In this document: positions 32,432-42,720 of the stretch, in pieces
Layout: every line of letters starts with the position of its first letter
How positions within the stretch are numbered: the first letter of the stretch is position 1
NCBI GenBank assembly: GCA_011319805.1
Contig: SJRY01000064.1
Coordinates: 1 to 64,000 of the forward strand
Length of the DNA stretch: 64,000 nucleotides
Source of the DNA: Macrocybe gigantea
Lineage: Eukaryota > Basidiomycota > Agaricomycetes > Agaricales > Callistosporiaceae
Direction of reading: 5' to 3'
The notes under the pieces: generated by a model
What the model was told of the DNA's origin: nothing
What the model saw: only the letters and a program-made list of their open reading frames with translations
Database searches by the model: none
Position numbers and translations under genes: made by a program

Positions 32432-32737
32432 TGTTACAGACAGCACAATTTCTTATCTTATCTTTCTTCTATCCCTTGTCTCCTATCATGCAGCACTGTG
32501 CAGTGCACAGCCCATCAAGTCATTTCCTTTCTCTAGTTATTCTGAGTTACTTCCTGCTAGCCTTACTCATCTGCAGTCCATAGCATTACACAGTCCATGG
32601 TCTGTGCTTATATACTATAATATATATAAAGGCTTCCAGATATATCAGTAATGCTAGGCTTAATATTCCTTTTGCTATTGTCCCAAACTGCTCTCACACT
32701 TAGTCTGCTCAAGTTCTTAGATTCATCTAGCCTAACA
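32432..32737 (+). repeat. Solo Gypsy-2 LTR inside an older Gypsy-2 relic
   Basis: TGTTACAG to CCTAACA, 306 bp, flanked by AAAAT at 32427-32431 and 32738-32742, a 5-bp target duplication as expected for this family. It separates the chromodomain from the small ORF, which are contiguous in copies 1 and 2. Confidence 0.8.
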
Positions 32738-32750
32738 AAAATTGTACACC

Positions 32751-33155
32751 ATGACCACCAATACCCCCAAGGGCCCCATCAGTATCAGTAGCAGTGATGA
32801 TACCCATGCACCCACCTCAAACCAAGCTAATGATCTTGAAAACCTGATAAGGACCCTCAATGCCAGTAACTTCATAGATCCTCTGGCTATTATACTCAGT
32901 GCCTACTTACACTATGTTATAACCATCTGTATCCACCTATGGTCAGGATAGATCCCTAATAGAACTGAACCTACTCTACTTGAGTGCATTGCACTCTGTG
33001 AAGCCATGAATCTCCTCTATTTTGAAAACCAATGACTTAAACTCCTCTCTACTATCTTATACCATATTTATGCCTATAATAAAGAGCTTATTCATACATG
33101 GGCACTCTATGCAGCATCCATGTGGGATTCCAATAATGGATAGGAACAGCTGGAT
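32751..33155 (+). pseudogene. Decayed copy of the Gypsy-2 small 3' ORF
   Basis: Reads MTTNTPKGPISISSSDD and LENLIRTLNASNFIDPLA, with a stop at 32949-32951, then LCEAMNLLYFENQ, TGA at 33033-33035, and LKLLSTILYHIYAYNKELIHTW. Order and frame match the 91-codon ORF of copy 1 plus its extension after the TGA. Confidence 0.7.
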
Positions 33156-33196
33156 TAGAAAGAGCTCACAAGGATACAAATCTAAGGAGAGGGTAA

Positions 33197-33516
33197 TGTT
33201 ACAGATGCTAAATGAATCCTACATTTTCTTATCTTATCTTTCCTCCTATTTCTTATCTCCTATCATATAGCACTGTATAGCATGCAGTTCCATCAAGTCA
33301 TTCTCCATCTCTAGTCATACTGACTCACCTCTGTTAGTTTTACTCATCTGCAGTCCACAGCATTGTACAGTCTATGATCCATGCTCATGTACTATAATGT
33401 ATATAAGGGCTCTCAGATGTACCAGTAATACTAGGCTTAATATTTCTTTTGCTGTCATCTCAAACTGCTCTTGCACTTAGTCTGCCTGAGTCCTTTGAGA
33501 TTCATCTAGCCTAACA
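33197..33516 (+). repeat. 3' LTR of the old Gypsy-2 relic
   Basis: 320 bp, the same length as the LTRs of copy 1. It keeps the TATATAAG box and the AGGCTTAATAT transcript-start motif. Confidence 0.8.
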
Positions 33517-34278
33517 CATCTGGCTCTATAGATGTGGCAGTACTGTGAGACATTGAGTAGTGACTGGGCTTGATGATGCAGCTTAGTTCAGAATCTGAGC
33601 TGGATTGATTGCAATCATGCCCACATTTGATCTATTTGACCTTCTTTACATGCAAAGTGGTAGCAGGATCTCCTTTGGTGGATTTATCTGTAATGTCAAC
33701 ATCTATTAGCATATCTTTGTAAAAATGACAATCAATACCCAAAAAAATAGAGCAATTTTGAACTCTACCTGTGATTGGCTTTTCTTTCATCACCTCCACA
33801 TCATTCTCACTTTTCTCATCAATATCATCTGGAAAATCATGAGAATTTATACATGTAAGAAAATTTGCAAACTCAACTTGCAACTTGGCCTTTCATACTT
33901 TCCTCCTTCTCCTTCTCCTTTTCCTCCTCTTCCACCTCCTCTTCCTTCTCATCCTCCTCCTTCTCCTCTTCCTTCTCTTTCTTATCCTCAAGACCATCTT
34001 TAGCATCTTTATTATTCAAGTTCTTGTCATCTTCTCTAGTTACCTCTTTATCTTTAAGCTTCTGAGATCTCACTAGTGCATAGTGCTTAGGAGGAGCTAT
34101 GGAAATTCTGCTCTCTTCTAAAAGCCTCTCAGTTCTAGAAATATTATGAAATAGTAAGAAACCAATATATAAAGATGAAATCAAGCATATTGAGTGAACA
34201 CAGACTATTCAGCAGCATCTGCAGCAATGTCTTCTTCTATATGTTGAACAGAAGTCTTTTTCCTTAAGGATTTAAGTC
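33517..34278. other. Unassigned CpG-free stretch with a homopyrimidine tract
   Basis: No recognisable gene. The minus strand has a 103-codon frame (34184-33873) with a Lys/Glu-only tail that simply mirrors a near-pure CT tract at about 33898-33990. A second minus frame (33883-33632) reads NCSIFLGIDCHFYKDMLIDVDITDK; I do not recognise it. Decayed element DNA is the likely origin. Confidence 0.35.
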
Positions 34279-34690
34279 TGTTATGATTTTAGAACTTATC
34301 ATTATCTTGACGATGGGCACATGACTCAAGATCACATGATGAACATATGATGCAAACTATGACATGACAAACAAGATATAATGCAATGACTCGAGGAAAC
34401 CCTATGACAATGACACATTAGCGCTGATTAGGGCAAAGGGTTATTATGCAGTACTCGCAGGATAACATACAGAGCACAGTCGAATCCTTATTCATGCAGA
34501 CAAAGGCTAAGAGTTTCACATAACATGAGGATAGTATAGTCGTGGTCTGTGCTCAGAAATTGTAATGTATAAATACCTAAATTGTATATAGTAGAATCCA
34601 GCTTCGAGCTGGCTAGTAATAGCACTCTCTTCTCCACCTCTCACCCTTAAGTTATTGACTTGTGTACAGATATAGTTTTGTATAGCAAAG
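34279..34690 (+). repeat. LTR-like repeat (family 3), right end unclear
   Basis: TGTTATGATTTTAG... matches, in inverted orientation, the element at 56073-56515 over about 400 bp, including TATAAATA (34568-34575), GGTCTGTGCTCAG and CAGCTTCGAGCTGGCTA. The 3' terminus has diverged, so the end is approximate. It retains some CpG that the surrounding DNA lacks. Confidence 0.6.
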
Positions 34691-35200
34691 TCAGATCAGC
34701 CCAAATAAGATGTATCAAAGACATACCAAGAAGCTTTGATTTGTTGGGACTTGAATTTGATAGTAGATGCAGGCTTGGACCTGCCAGAATCTCCAACAGC
34801 CTTAGAAAAAACAGAAGCCTTAGTAGAAGAGCCTTTGGAGGCAGCTCTGGTAATAAAATTGTCATCATAGAAGGACATAGGAATGGAACAGCAACAGACT
34901 TGGTAATAGAGCCAGAATCAGGAGCCTTGGATGTAGCAGAGGCAGCTCTGGTGACAGGGCTAGTAGAAATAGGAGCAGTAGCAGCAGGAGCAGTCTTGGG
35001 AGCCATAGCAAGCAGTGGTAGTAGTTGTTTGAGTCAAAGAGACAACCAAGGCAGAGGGTTGCAATGTAGCAACCAATTACCTGATCTGGGAGATTTTTGG
35101 TATTCCAGCTGCTATGGCTTGAGTTGCAGCAATTGCTGCCAACCCAAGGGCATAGCAGCAGGCTGAACATCTCCAAATAGAGCTGCATTTTCATTGTAAA
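34691..35200. other. Unassigned; possible decayed gag-like frame on the minus strand
   Basis: A minus-strand frame from 35006 starts MAPKTAPAATAPISTSPVTR and, after one frame change, continues SFYDDNFITRAASKGSS. It is low in complexity and I cannot assign it. A 168-codon plus-strand frame (34660-35166) overlaps it and looks like its shadow or the reverse. Confidence 0.25.
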
Positions 35201-36300
35201 AGAGGCTTGGAGGGGAGAGGCACTGTCCTCAGAGAGGTAGGGGGCTAATAATAAAAAAACAGCAATACTGATGTCAAATGTCAGTGTTGCAGCTAATCAA
35301 AAGTATAAAATGGAGGCAAGGATGTCATTGGACATCCTTATAGCAAGACTGAGGCAGTAGTGGGGGTGAAGTGGGCATTGGACATCATTATCAGAAAAGA
35401 GGGGGCCAGATGACAAAAAAGCACAATGCTGACATCAAACATTGGCATTGCAGGTGACTGGGGGCATAAAACAGAGGTGAGGATGTTGTTGGACATCCTC
35501 ACAGGGTGACTGAGGTGGCAGAAGAGTGGGAGAATGCATAATGCATCCTTCAAGAGGAGGTGCAGATACAGGTGGAGAGAATAAAAAAGCCCCAATGTCT
35601 GTTGGCATTGGGGCTCTGCTGTTTGTAGAACATTGCTGAGGATGTCATTAGACATTCTCAGGGGGTAATTGAGGCAGCAGAAGAGGAGGACACTATTGGA
35701 CATCCTCCTCAGATTGGTAGAGGAGTGGGTGGGCCAGAAAGAAAAAGATGGGCATTGGAGCTCTGCTGGAGCCATAGAATGTGGCTGAGAATGTCATTGG
35801 ACATCCTCAGGGAGTGACTGAGAGGGCATGCAAGGAGAGAATGCTGTTGGACATCCTCCTTGATGTAGTGGGATAGTGGATGGAGTTAGCACAGTGAACA
35901 TCCAATACTGACAGGCATTGGGGTTGCTGTAGGCATAAAACAGCACTGAAGATGTTATTGGATGTCTTCAGCATGTGACAGCAGCAGTTGAGAATGTGAA
36001 AACACCATTGGGTGTTCTCCTCACAGAGGTTGGAAGGCAGGTAGTGACAGAATGGAAAAGCTCCAACAGTCAGCATTGGAGCTTTGCTGGAGCTATAGAA
36101 TGAGGGCGAGGACATCATTGGATGTCCTCATGAGGTGACCAAGGTGGCAGAAGAGGAGAATGCTATTGGGCATCCTCCTCAGGAGGCAGGATAGCAGATG
36201 ATGAAATGTGCAATGCTGATATTTGATGTCAGCATTGCTAGTTGCTAGTGCCATTGAATGCTGCTGAGGATATTGTTGGACATCACCAGCATATGAGGGC
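35200..36300. repeat. Degenerate tandem array of about 160-bp palindrome-bearing units
   Basis: A 22-bp near-palindrome of the form GAGGATGTC-attg-GACATCCTC recurs at 35318, 35479, 35638, 35787, 35948, 36108 and 36266. The spacings are 161, 159, 149, 161, 160 and 158 bp. Each unit also holds a second inverted motif (GGAC-x-CTATTGGACATCCTC) and a third (CCAATG...GGCATTGG). Copies are diverged but the stems vary together, for example GAGGACATC with GATGTCCTC. No coding function is evident. Confidence 0.75.
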
Positions 36301-36593
36301 AGTAGTGGATAATATGAGGACACTATTAGGCAGGAGGTGGGGGTGGCTGGCTAATGGTGGTGGTGATGGTCTGAGCTGAAGGGCTGGAGAAGGGAAGGAA
36401 AAGGTGGGTAGTGGTGGTGGGTGGGTGGGGACAGAGAGGGTGAGAGAGGATGGGTGGACATGGATGGGGAGAGCAAAGGCAAGTAGTGGTGAGGATAATA
36501 AGCAGGATGTTGATCAACGAGGTCCCATGCTGTGCACATGCCAAGTAGCATGCTCAAGGCCTATCTAGTGAATGATGTGCCCTACTCTCACAA
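36301..36593. other. GT-rich unassigned segment
   Basis: Low-complexity GGT/GTG-rich sequence on the plus strand (36325-36450), no gene seen. Confidence 0.35.
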
Positions 36594-36672
36594 GCTGCCT
36601 TGGCTCAGTCATTTACTGCTCTCTTGAAGCCTTCCTCCCACACACTTGAGTTCAAATCCTGTTATTACTACT
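36594..36672 (+). other. tRNA-like element (possible SINE head or tRNA relic)
   Basis: TGGCTCAGTCAT (36601-36612) resembles a Pol III A box and GAGTTCAAATCC (36649-36660) a B box. A TTTTT terminator-like run follows at 36672-36676. D and T stems do not pair well, so it is not a convincing functional tRNA. Confidence 0.35.
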
Positions 36673-36861
36673 TTTTAATGTATATAATTAATTTATTCTC
36701 CAAACCCTATGTTATTCTCCTGAAGTTCTGCTGCAGTTTCTGGACAATTCTTCTTGTCCTTTTTCTTGGTTTCTTCTAATATTCTTCTGGACTCCTACTG
36801 CAGTCCCTGTTCCTCTGGAGTCTTGAAGGAAACCAGAGGCTTTCTTCTCTTGTTCTACTAG

Positions 36862-36988
36862 AGTTCTGCTATAGTTCTTCTGTAGTACCTGTTCTACTGG
36901 ATTCTTTCTGGACTCCTGCAGAATTGTTCTTCTGAAGTGCAATATTATTTCAGAAGAACTGATACTCTACAAGAACTATAGCAGAACT
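36862..36988. repeat. Nested inverted repeats (foldback)
   Basis: AGTTCTGCTATAGTTCT (36862-36878) is the exact reverse complement of 36972-36988. Inside, GTTCTTCTGAA (36926-36936) pairs with 36949-36959. The flanks contain further degenerate TTCTGGACTCCTGCAG-like repeats. It could be a foldback element or MITE. Confidence 0.5.
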
Positions 36989-39900
36989 TCAGTAGGAAAA
37001 TTCTGTTCTCAGTAAGTTGAACAAGACCTTCTGTAATCCTTGTAACCTCCTAGTGGAGTCCTTCTCCATTCTCCAAGGACTCCTCCTGGTGTCTTTCTGG
37101 AATGGTAGGGGAGTGTAAAGAGCTCACATTTACCTTGGCTTGCAGATGGACAATTAGACTGTTGGAATGCATGTTGTTGCATTGGCCATGTTGGAACCAT
37201 TCTTTATCTTGATAAATATGGCTATGAAGCCAGAGAGCTTCCCTAAGCTCTTATAAGGCATTCTGCACTTGAGCTCAGTACAAGTCAAACTCAATGGCTA
37301 ATAAGCATTCATTGCAGTGAACTCATAAAGCAGGTTCCAGAGTCGATGAAGGCAAATACAGCTTAATTTGAGAGACAAGAGCTTCAGAGGAGTCTGCAGG
37401 AAGAGCATCTTGCTTCTGTTCCCACACAAGATATAGTTTGAGAATATAAAGGTGCTGAATGTCAATCCAGGCTGATATCCATGCATAAAGGATGTTTTGT
37501 TAGTCCTTCAAGCTTGTCTTGCAATCCACAGATCTATATTGACTGTTAGCCTGAGTTTTTTCTGCTATTTGGCATCTGCAGTATTCACAATTAGATATTA
37601 GTAAGTAGTGTCTGAGAAGGATGAAACATACTGTTGTTTCTTGAGATCCATGCCCATAATACTCAGTTATGATGCAGAGACTACATCATAAAGTATATAA
37701 GCCTTTCCTACCTTCAATTGTGCTGCATTTTCATGAGCCAGTCATTTGTGGACTTCTTGCAGGATGATAGCTAAGAAGAGTTAGAGTGAGGAGGAAGTGG
37801 CAGAAAACTAGCTCACTTTTAATTTTTTTTTCCAAAGAATTCAATAATGAGTAGTCTTTCAACTATTCAAAAAGCTCTATTATCTATTTTTCTTGTAGCA
37901 GCCTTGAAATAGTACACAAAAAGTCTATATGTTAGCCTTGATATTCATGAACTTGAAAAATTGCCCTGTTCAGCTTCTTTGCAAGTGATTTACCTTTTCT
38001 TATTGTTAGGAAACAGTTATGAAACTGTGACTAGTAAGCATACCACATGAGGCATGAAAGTCAGAAAAACTATCAAGAGTACTATATATACTAAATAAGC
38101 ATTAGCATCTGCCAACTGTGACCTTACTAGGCTGAGGCAAAGTTTGTGTATTTGATAGGAGATGGTAAAGAAGACATTAAGTTGTATAGACATTATATAT
38201 GAATTTAAAAGAAGGCTGAGAAGGAATGGGAGAAATGAAAAGTAGTAAAAAGAGGGTGGAGCATAGTGATACAAGAAGAGGAGTGTGTGAATTCAGTCGA
38301 CATCGGGAATAGGCAGTTGAAGAAGCAAGCCATAGTTGTCATCATATAATATGCAATGTCAGTGAAGGTGATTGTGGAGCTGTCATCCATGGTGATGCAG
38401 TTGAAGGAAGAGAAGTAGGTGTCTGAGAGGCATTAGTGGAGAATGTCAGATGTTCGGAGAAGACAAGTTGCATGCATTTGATTGGAAGTAGGTGTATTAC
38501 AGGGAAGGAAGCAGAAGAAGTGCTATATACTGACTATGAAGAAGTGATGAAATGATATGGGGACCCACAGAGAAACTCATAAACAATACAATTAGACATG
38601 ATAGATGGAGCAAGAGGAATCAAGCAGGCCTGGCTCTTTTAGCAGGGCCAGGATCAGTCAAGTAGAGCTGCTTGCATTTGGGAGGAGGAGCACTGGGTGG
38701 GAGAATGATGCAGATGGCATCAATATTGGCAGCAAAGAGGTGGCTGCCTTTGATGTTCCAGTAAGTAAGGGAGAAATCCATATGGACAATGGCACCTTGA
38801 AGATGAGGATGGTATTGGATGGGATTGATGATTTTGCTCTTGATGTCATAAGCTGGAAAGGGATGGAGGTGGTGGGACCACTTAGCGTGGATGGTGGTGA
38901 GTGCCTCACGGGCTTCAGAAAAGGTGACAGGCTACTGGTAAATGGTGAGTTCAGGGTTTAAGGCTGCAGGTGTGAATGAGGAATTGGGAAGACAGGAAGA
39001 AGAGGTGGATCTCACAGATGTCATCATTGTCTTCATCATCTATAGTGGCAGGCTGGAAGGATGTGAGTGACATGAGAGGCAAGTGATGGAGGGAGAGGCA
39101 CTGACAGAGAAGAGGCAATGGCAGAATCTGATTTTCAGCTCAGGAGCAGCCCAGCTAGTGAGCAAGCCTTTGCGCTGAGATGGATGGCCTGCTTTGGTGA
39201 GGTTGCAGAGGTTCTTGAGATTGGCAAGTGCATGAGTGAAGTCTGTGGAGATGGCATCTTGAGAGGGCCAGGCTCCAGTACAGGCCAGTTTTACAGATGT
39301 GAAGATAGGAACAACAGAGGTAGGTCTATGTGACATGCCACAGGATGTGAGCCAATAATCAGCAGGTATAATGTGGACAATGCAAGACAGAGAAGGAGAT
39401 TTGTCACCCTCAGCATCAGCAAAAGTCTGATGAGAGGAGTGTGAAATGGGAAAAGAAGCAAGGAGCAGCACAGATGTACCAAAACCTGACCATTTCCACT
39501 GTTGCTCTGCTACTTGTAATGGGAAGCATTGAAGTCAGATGTGCTGATATAGTGATCAGCATTGTGAATGTCATTGAGAATGCTGTCAGAAATTGCAGTC
39601 ATTGTAGATGCAGAAGAAAGAATGTGGAAAGGGGAAAAGGGAGGTGGGATTTTATGGGATGGGGAGGATTGGTCAGCAGTGGGTGATTATATTGATGGAT
39701 TGAGAGTAGATTTTGGAACATGCATAATGGGGCCAAGGCCATGGTTGATCAAGGGTGGTTGAGGATCAATAGAGTTGGTATAATGGAGCAGCAAGAATGA
39801 TCAGAATTTGTGTTGGACAGTGGTGCATTGGATAGGGGTGAAGCTGGATGAGAGGTAAGGGAATAGAGGCATCGACAACAATGGCACCTGCAGTCAAGTT

Positions 39901-40331
39901 TGGCACTCTGGCTGGTAGCATGACAGGCCAGAAGCAGAAGCTGAGTGCATACATTAGTGACAGGAATAACATATCTGTGGACAGAAAGACAACAGTGAAG
40001 CACATGAGACATGTGATATTGCCTGAGGAAGGGAAAGGCTCATTTGGTACATGGCATTTGCACTTGAGGTGGTAGAGGGGCTGATGCATTGAAAGTATCA
40101 CATAGGATTTCGATGGAAGAGATCAAAGACAAGGAGATGAAGCAGTATGGTGATGTTCCTCTATAAAATGTCAACCACATTTTGGAGCATGTAGATGATG
40201 AAGATGATTTAGAGAAAAGGAGTAGGTGAGCAAACAGGAAAGAAGAGAGCAGGATTGGTATAAGGCAGGTGAAAGAAAGGGAGGCAAGATGACCCAGAGC
40301 ACAGGACAAATTATATGAAGGAAGCAGTCAT
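36989..40331. other. Long unassigned, CpG-poor DNA
   Basis: I find no conserved gene, LTR pair or array. Open frames such as 38605-38961 (+, 118 codons) and 39471-39040 (-, 143 codons) have no motif I recognise. The last part may be the upstream region of the Helitron relic that begins at or before 40332. Confidence 0.35.
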
Positions 40332-40376
40332 ATGCTTCGGTCAGAAGAGAGAGAAAGAGAAGCAAGGAGAGGAATC

Positions 40377-40696
40377 TGTTACAGACGTCGCCCAAAGGAC
40401 CATTCATTTTCTTATCTTATCTTTCCCACATCCCTTATCTCCCCCGTTATGCTGTGCAGCATGCAGCCATCGAGTCATCCCACTTCCCTAGTCATTCTGA
40501 GTCATCTCCTTCCAGTCTTACTCATCCGCAGTCCACAGCATTGTGCAGCCCATGATCCATGCTCGAGTACTGTAATGTATATAAGGACTCCCAGATGTAC
40601 CAGTAGCGCTAGGCTTAATATTCCTTTTGCCATCATCTCAAGACCACTCTCGCACTTAGTCTGCCCAAGTCCTTCTGAGATTCGTCTAGCCTAACA
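40377..40696 (+). repeat. Gypsy-2 copy 1, 5' LTR
   Basis: TGTTACAGACG to AGCCTAACA, 320 bp. TATATAAG (40578-40585) is followed 33 bp later by AGGCTTAATAT (40611-40621), the predicted transcript start. Confidence 0.9.
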
Positions 40697-40698
40697 AG

Positions 40699-40709
40699 AT
40701 ATTAAGCCT
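40699..40709 (+). other. Gypsy-2 primer-binding site complementary to the transcript start
   Basis: ATATTAAGCCT lies 2 nt after the LTR and is the exact reverse complement of AGGCTTAATAT at 40611-40621. An 11-nt match is what Tf1 uses for self-primed reverse transcription. No tRNA 3' end complement is seen here. Confidence 0.7.
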
Positions 40710-40810
40710 CGTCGAGACTCGCTCAGACTCACACACACACCACGTCACGCTTTATCAAAGACTTGATCAACATTCGACGACAAGCAGTCGCCAACCCAGC
40801 GAGCACTAGC

Positions 40811-41950
40811 ATGAGCGATGAGAGCACTTGGCTCAGAGAAGTAGACCAGGCATTGCAGTCCACGCCATTCGCAGAGACAGTCCACGCCACCCGCAGAGAC
40901 ACTAGCAATCCAAACAAACGAAAGAGAGAGCGCACGCCTACACCAAGTAGCGACGACGAAGAACAGGCATTTCTGAGAGAGTTTGCCTTCACCACCACAG
41001 ACAAGCCCGCTGAGATCCTTAGCGAAGGAGCAGCACACCTCATTGCAACAGGAAAGCCAAGACCAAGAGAATGACGAAGAAACCCCCCAAAGGATGATGA
41101 CAGAATACAAGGGAATCATCGCCAATCCGAAATCCTTTACAGGAGATCGAACATCCTTCGATATTTGGTGGAGGAAGATGAAACTTTACATAACTGCACA
41201 TGGAGACCTCATAGATACACAGAAGATTGGAGCGGTCCTGTCTAGAATGACCAAGACCCGGAGCCCACTGGGCATCAAAGAAGATCGACACCACTACCAA
41301 CCAAAGCACATGGGCCAACTTCATAACCGAGATAGAGACACAATTCAGCAATGTCATATCACCATCACAAGCAGGAAGCAAACTATTCAATATCAGCAGG
41401 GAAACCGACCCATCAATAAATTTCTAGATGAATTTGTAGACCTCGCAGGGAAAGCAGGAATGACAGGAACAGTCCCTCGTTTCCTACTCGAGAAGAGCTT
41501 AAACTGAAGACAGCAGAAGCCATACACTCAATCTCCACACTTCAACAGATGGAGATGAATATATCAAGACAGTTCGAGCGATTGGACAAAACATCGATGA
41601 ACACAGAAATGTGATGAGAGGAGAATTCACAAGCAATCAGCGCAAGACCGGAAACCAAGCCAAGGAGCAGGACAGGCCATGGAAGTCGATAAAGTATGAA
41701 GCAACAACTGCTTCAACTGCAATAAACCAGGACACTCTCACGAAACTGCCCGGAACCATGAAAAGGAGCAGCAAATGTCACATGTTTCAATTGTGGCTTA
41801 AAGGACACTATGCATGGAACTGCAAGAAGAAGAAGAAAGGAAAATCCCGGGTCAGAGAAGTGAAAGAAGAAGAAGGAGAGGACGAAGAAGACAAGGATGA
41901 AGAAAGCTCTGACAAAGAGGGTTTTGCTGAAGGGTCCAACTAGAGGTGCT
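40811..41950 (+). pseudogene. Gypsy-2 copy 1 Gag (internal deletion, frameshifts)
   Basis: ATG at 40811 gives MSDESTWLREVDQALQSTP, continuing to AEILSEGAAHLIA, where a deletion joins it to TGKPRPRE. The capsid-like part is YKGIIANPKSFTGDRTSFDIWWRKMKLYITAHGDL and, after a shift, FLDEFVDLAGKAGMTGTVPRFLLEKSLN. The zinc knuckle region near 41700-41830 is frame-broken here but intact as two C-x2-C-x4-H-x4-C boxes in copy 2. It ends with a Lys-rich then Glu-rich tract. Gag would form the virus-like particle. Confidence 0.82.
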
Positions 41951-42720
41951 AAATCGCGACCCATACAACTGAAACAGACTCGCTTCGATACCGGATGTAG
42001 ATCATCCCATACTCTGAAATACACCATTTCTGCCAAGCGATCTGAAGCACCAAGAAAAACCATCCAAGGGACAAACCACTAAAGAGGAAAGAGCTCGCAG
42101 TACCAGCGAGGATACGAACATAAAAAGGAATCACAACGATAACACCAGAAGTCGATAGCAGAGCAGATAGGACCTGCATCAACACTGCGATAGTAGCAAA
42201 AACAGGACTGAAGACACGATGAATCAAGAAGATTCCCATCATAAATGCAGATGGATCACCCAACCACCAGAAAACAGCAGACCGAGTAGCGGAGGTCCAC
42301 ATCGACATTAAAGGACACAAGGAGCACATGGAAGCCATCGTACTCGACATCGGAAAAACGACATGCTACTAGGACATGACTGGCTTGTCTACCACAACCC
42401 AACAATCAAATGGAGGACAGGAGAAGTTGTCTTCGACAGATGCCCTAAAACGTGCAAAATAAACCACCAACGATTAAGATACAGAAGGTGGCTGAATCAG
42501 CAAAACCACAGCCAGCGACAAGACAGGAACCCAGATACCCCCATATCTGATCAGATTCAAACACCTCTTCAAGGAGAAGAACTTTGATCGCTTACCAGAC
42601 CACAAGAATGGGACCATGAAATAAACTTAACGAAGGATGCACCCAAAACGATACCGAGCAAGGTCTATCCGATGACACAGAAGAACTGGAGGAACTAGAT
42701 GCCTTCGTCAAAGAAGGATT
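41950..42720 (+). pseudogene. Gypsy-2 copy 1 protease region
   Basis: Frames give PIQLKQTRFDTGCRSSHTLKY, then TITPEVDSRADRTCINTAI and finally MLLGHDWLVYHNPTIKW. The last is the conserved C-terminal LG-x-DWL element of Ty3-type proteases. The putative active site reads DSRA instead of DSGA in both copies. A TAA at 42121-42123 lies between these segments and is shared with copy 2. Confidence 0.7.

Larger units (their letters stand above)
32218..33516 (+). mobile_element. Old Gypsy-2 3' end: chromodomain relic, small ORF relic and 3' LTR
   Basis: 32218-32426 aligns by eye with the chromodomain of Gypsy-2 copy 1 (DDEEEYEVKEILKKKKQG and following). 32751-33155 is a decayed copy of the small 3' ORF. 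33197-33516 is a 320-bp LTR from TGTTACAG to TAACA. A solo LTR (32432-32737) has inserted between the first two. Nearly all CpG sites of the younger copies are TpG or CpA here, so this is the oldest Gypsy-2 insertion in the window. Confidence 0.8.

Noticed and set aside
33873..34184. Lys/Glu-rich minus-strand protein of 103 codons
   Set aside because: The repetitive part is just a translated CT-rich tract in a CpG-dead region; no conserved start or context.
35338..36323. Minus-strand repeat protein (MSNDIL... units)
   Set aside because: The apparent protein repeats follow the DNA tandem array, whose period of about 160 bp is not a multiple of three, so the frame is not kept between units.
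36594..36672. Functional tRNA gene
   Set aside because: A and B box-like words are present but the stems do not pair well and no clear anticodon arm forms.
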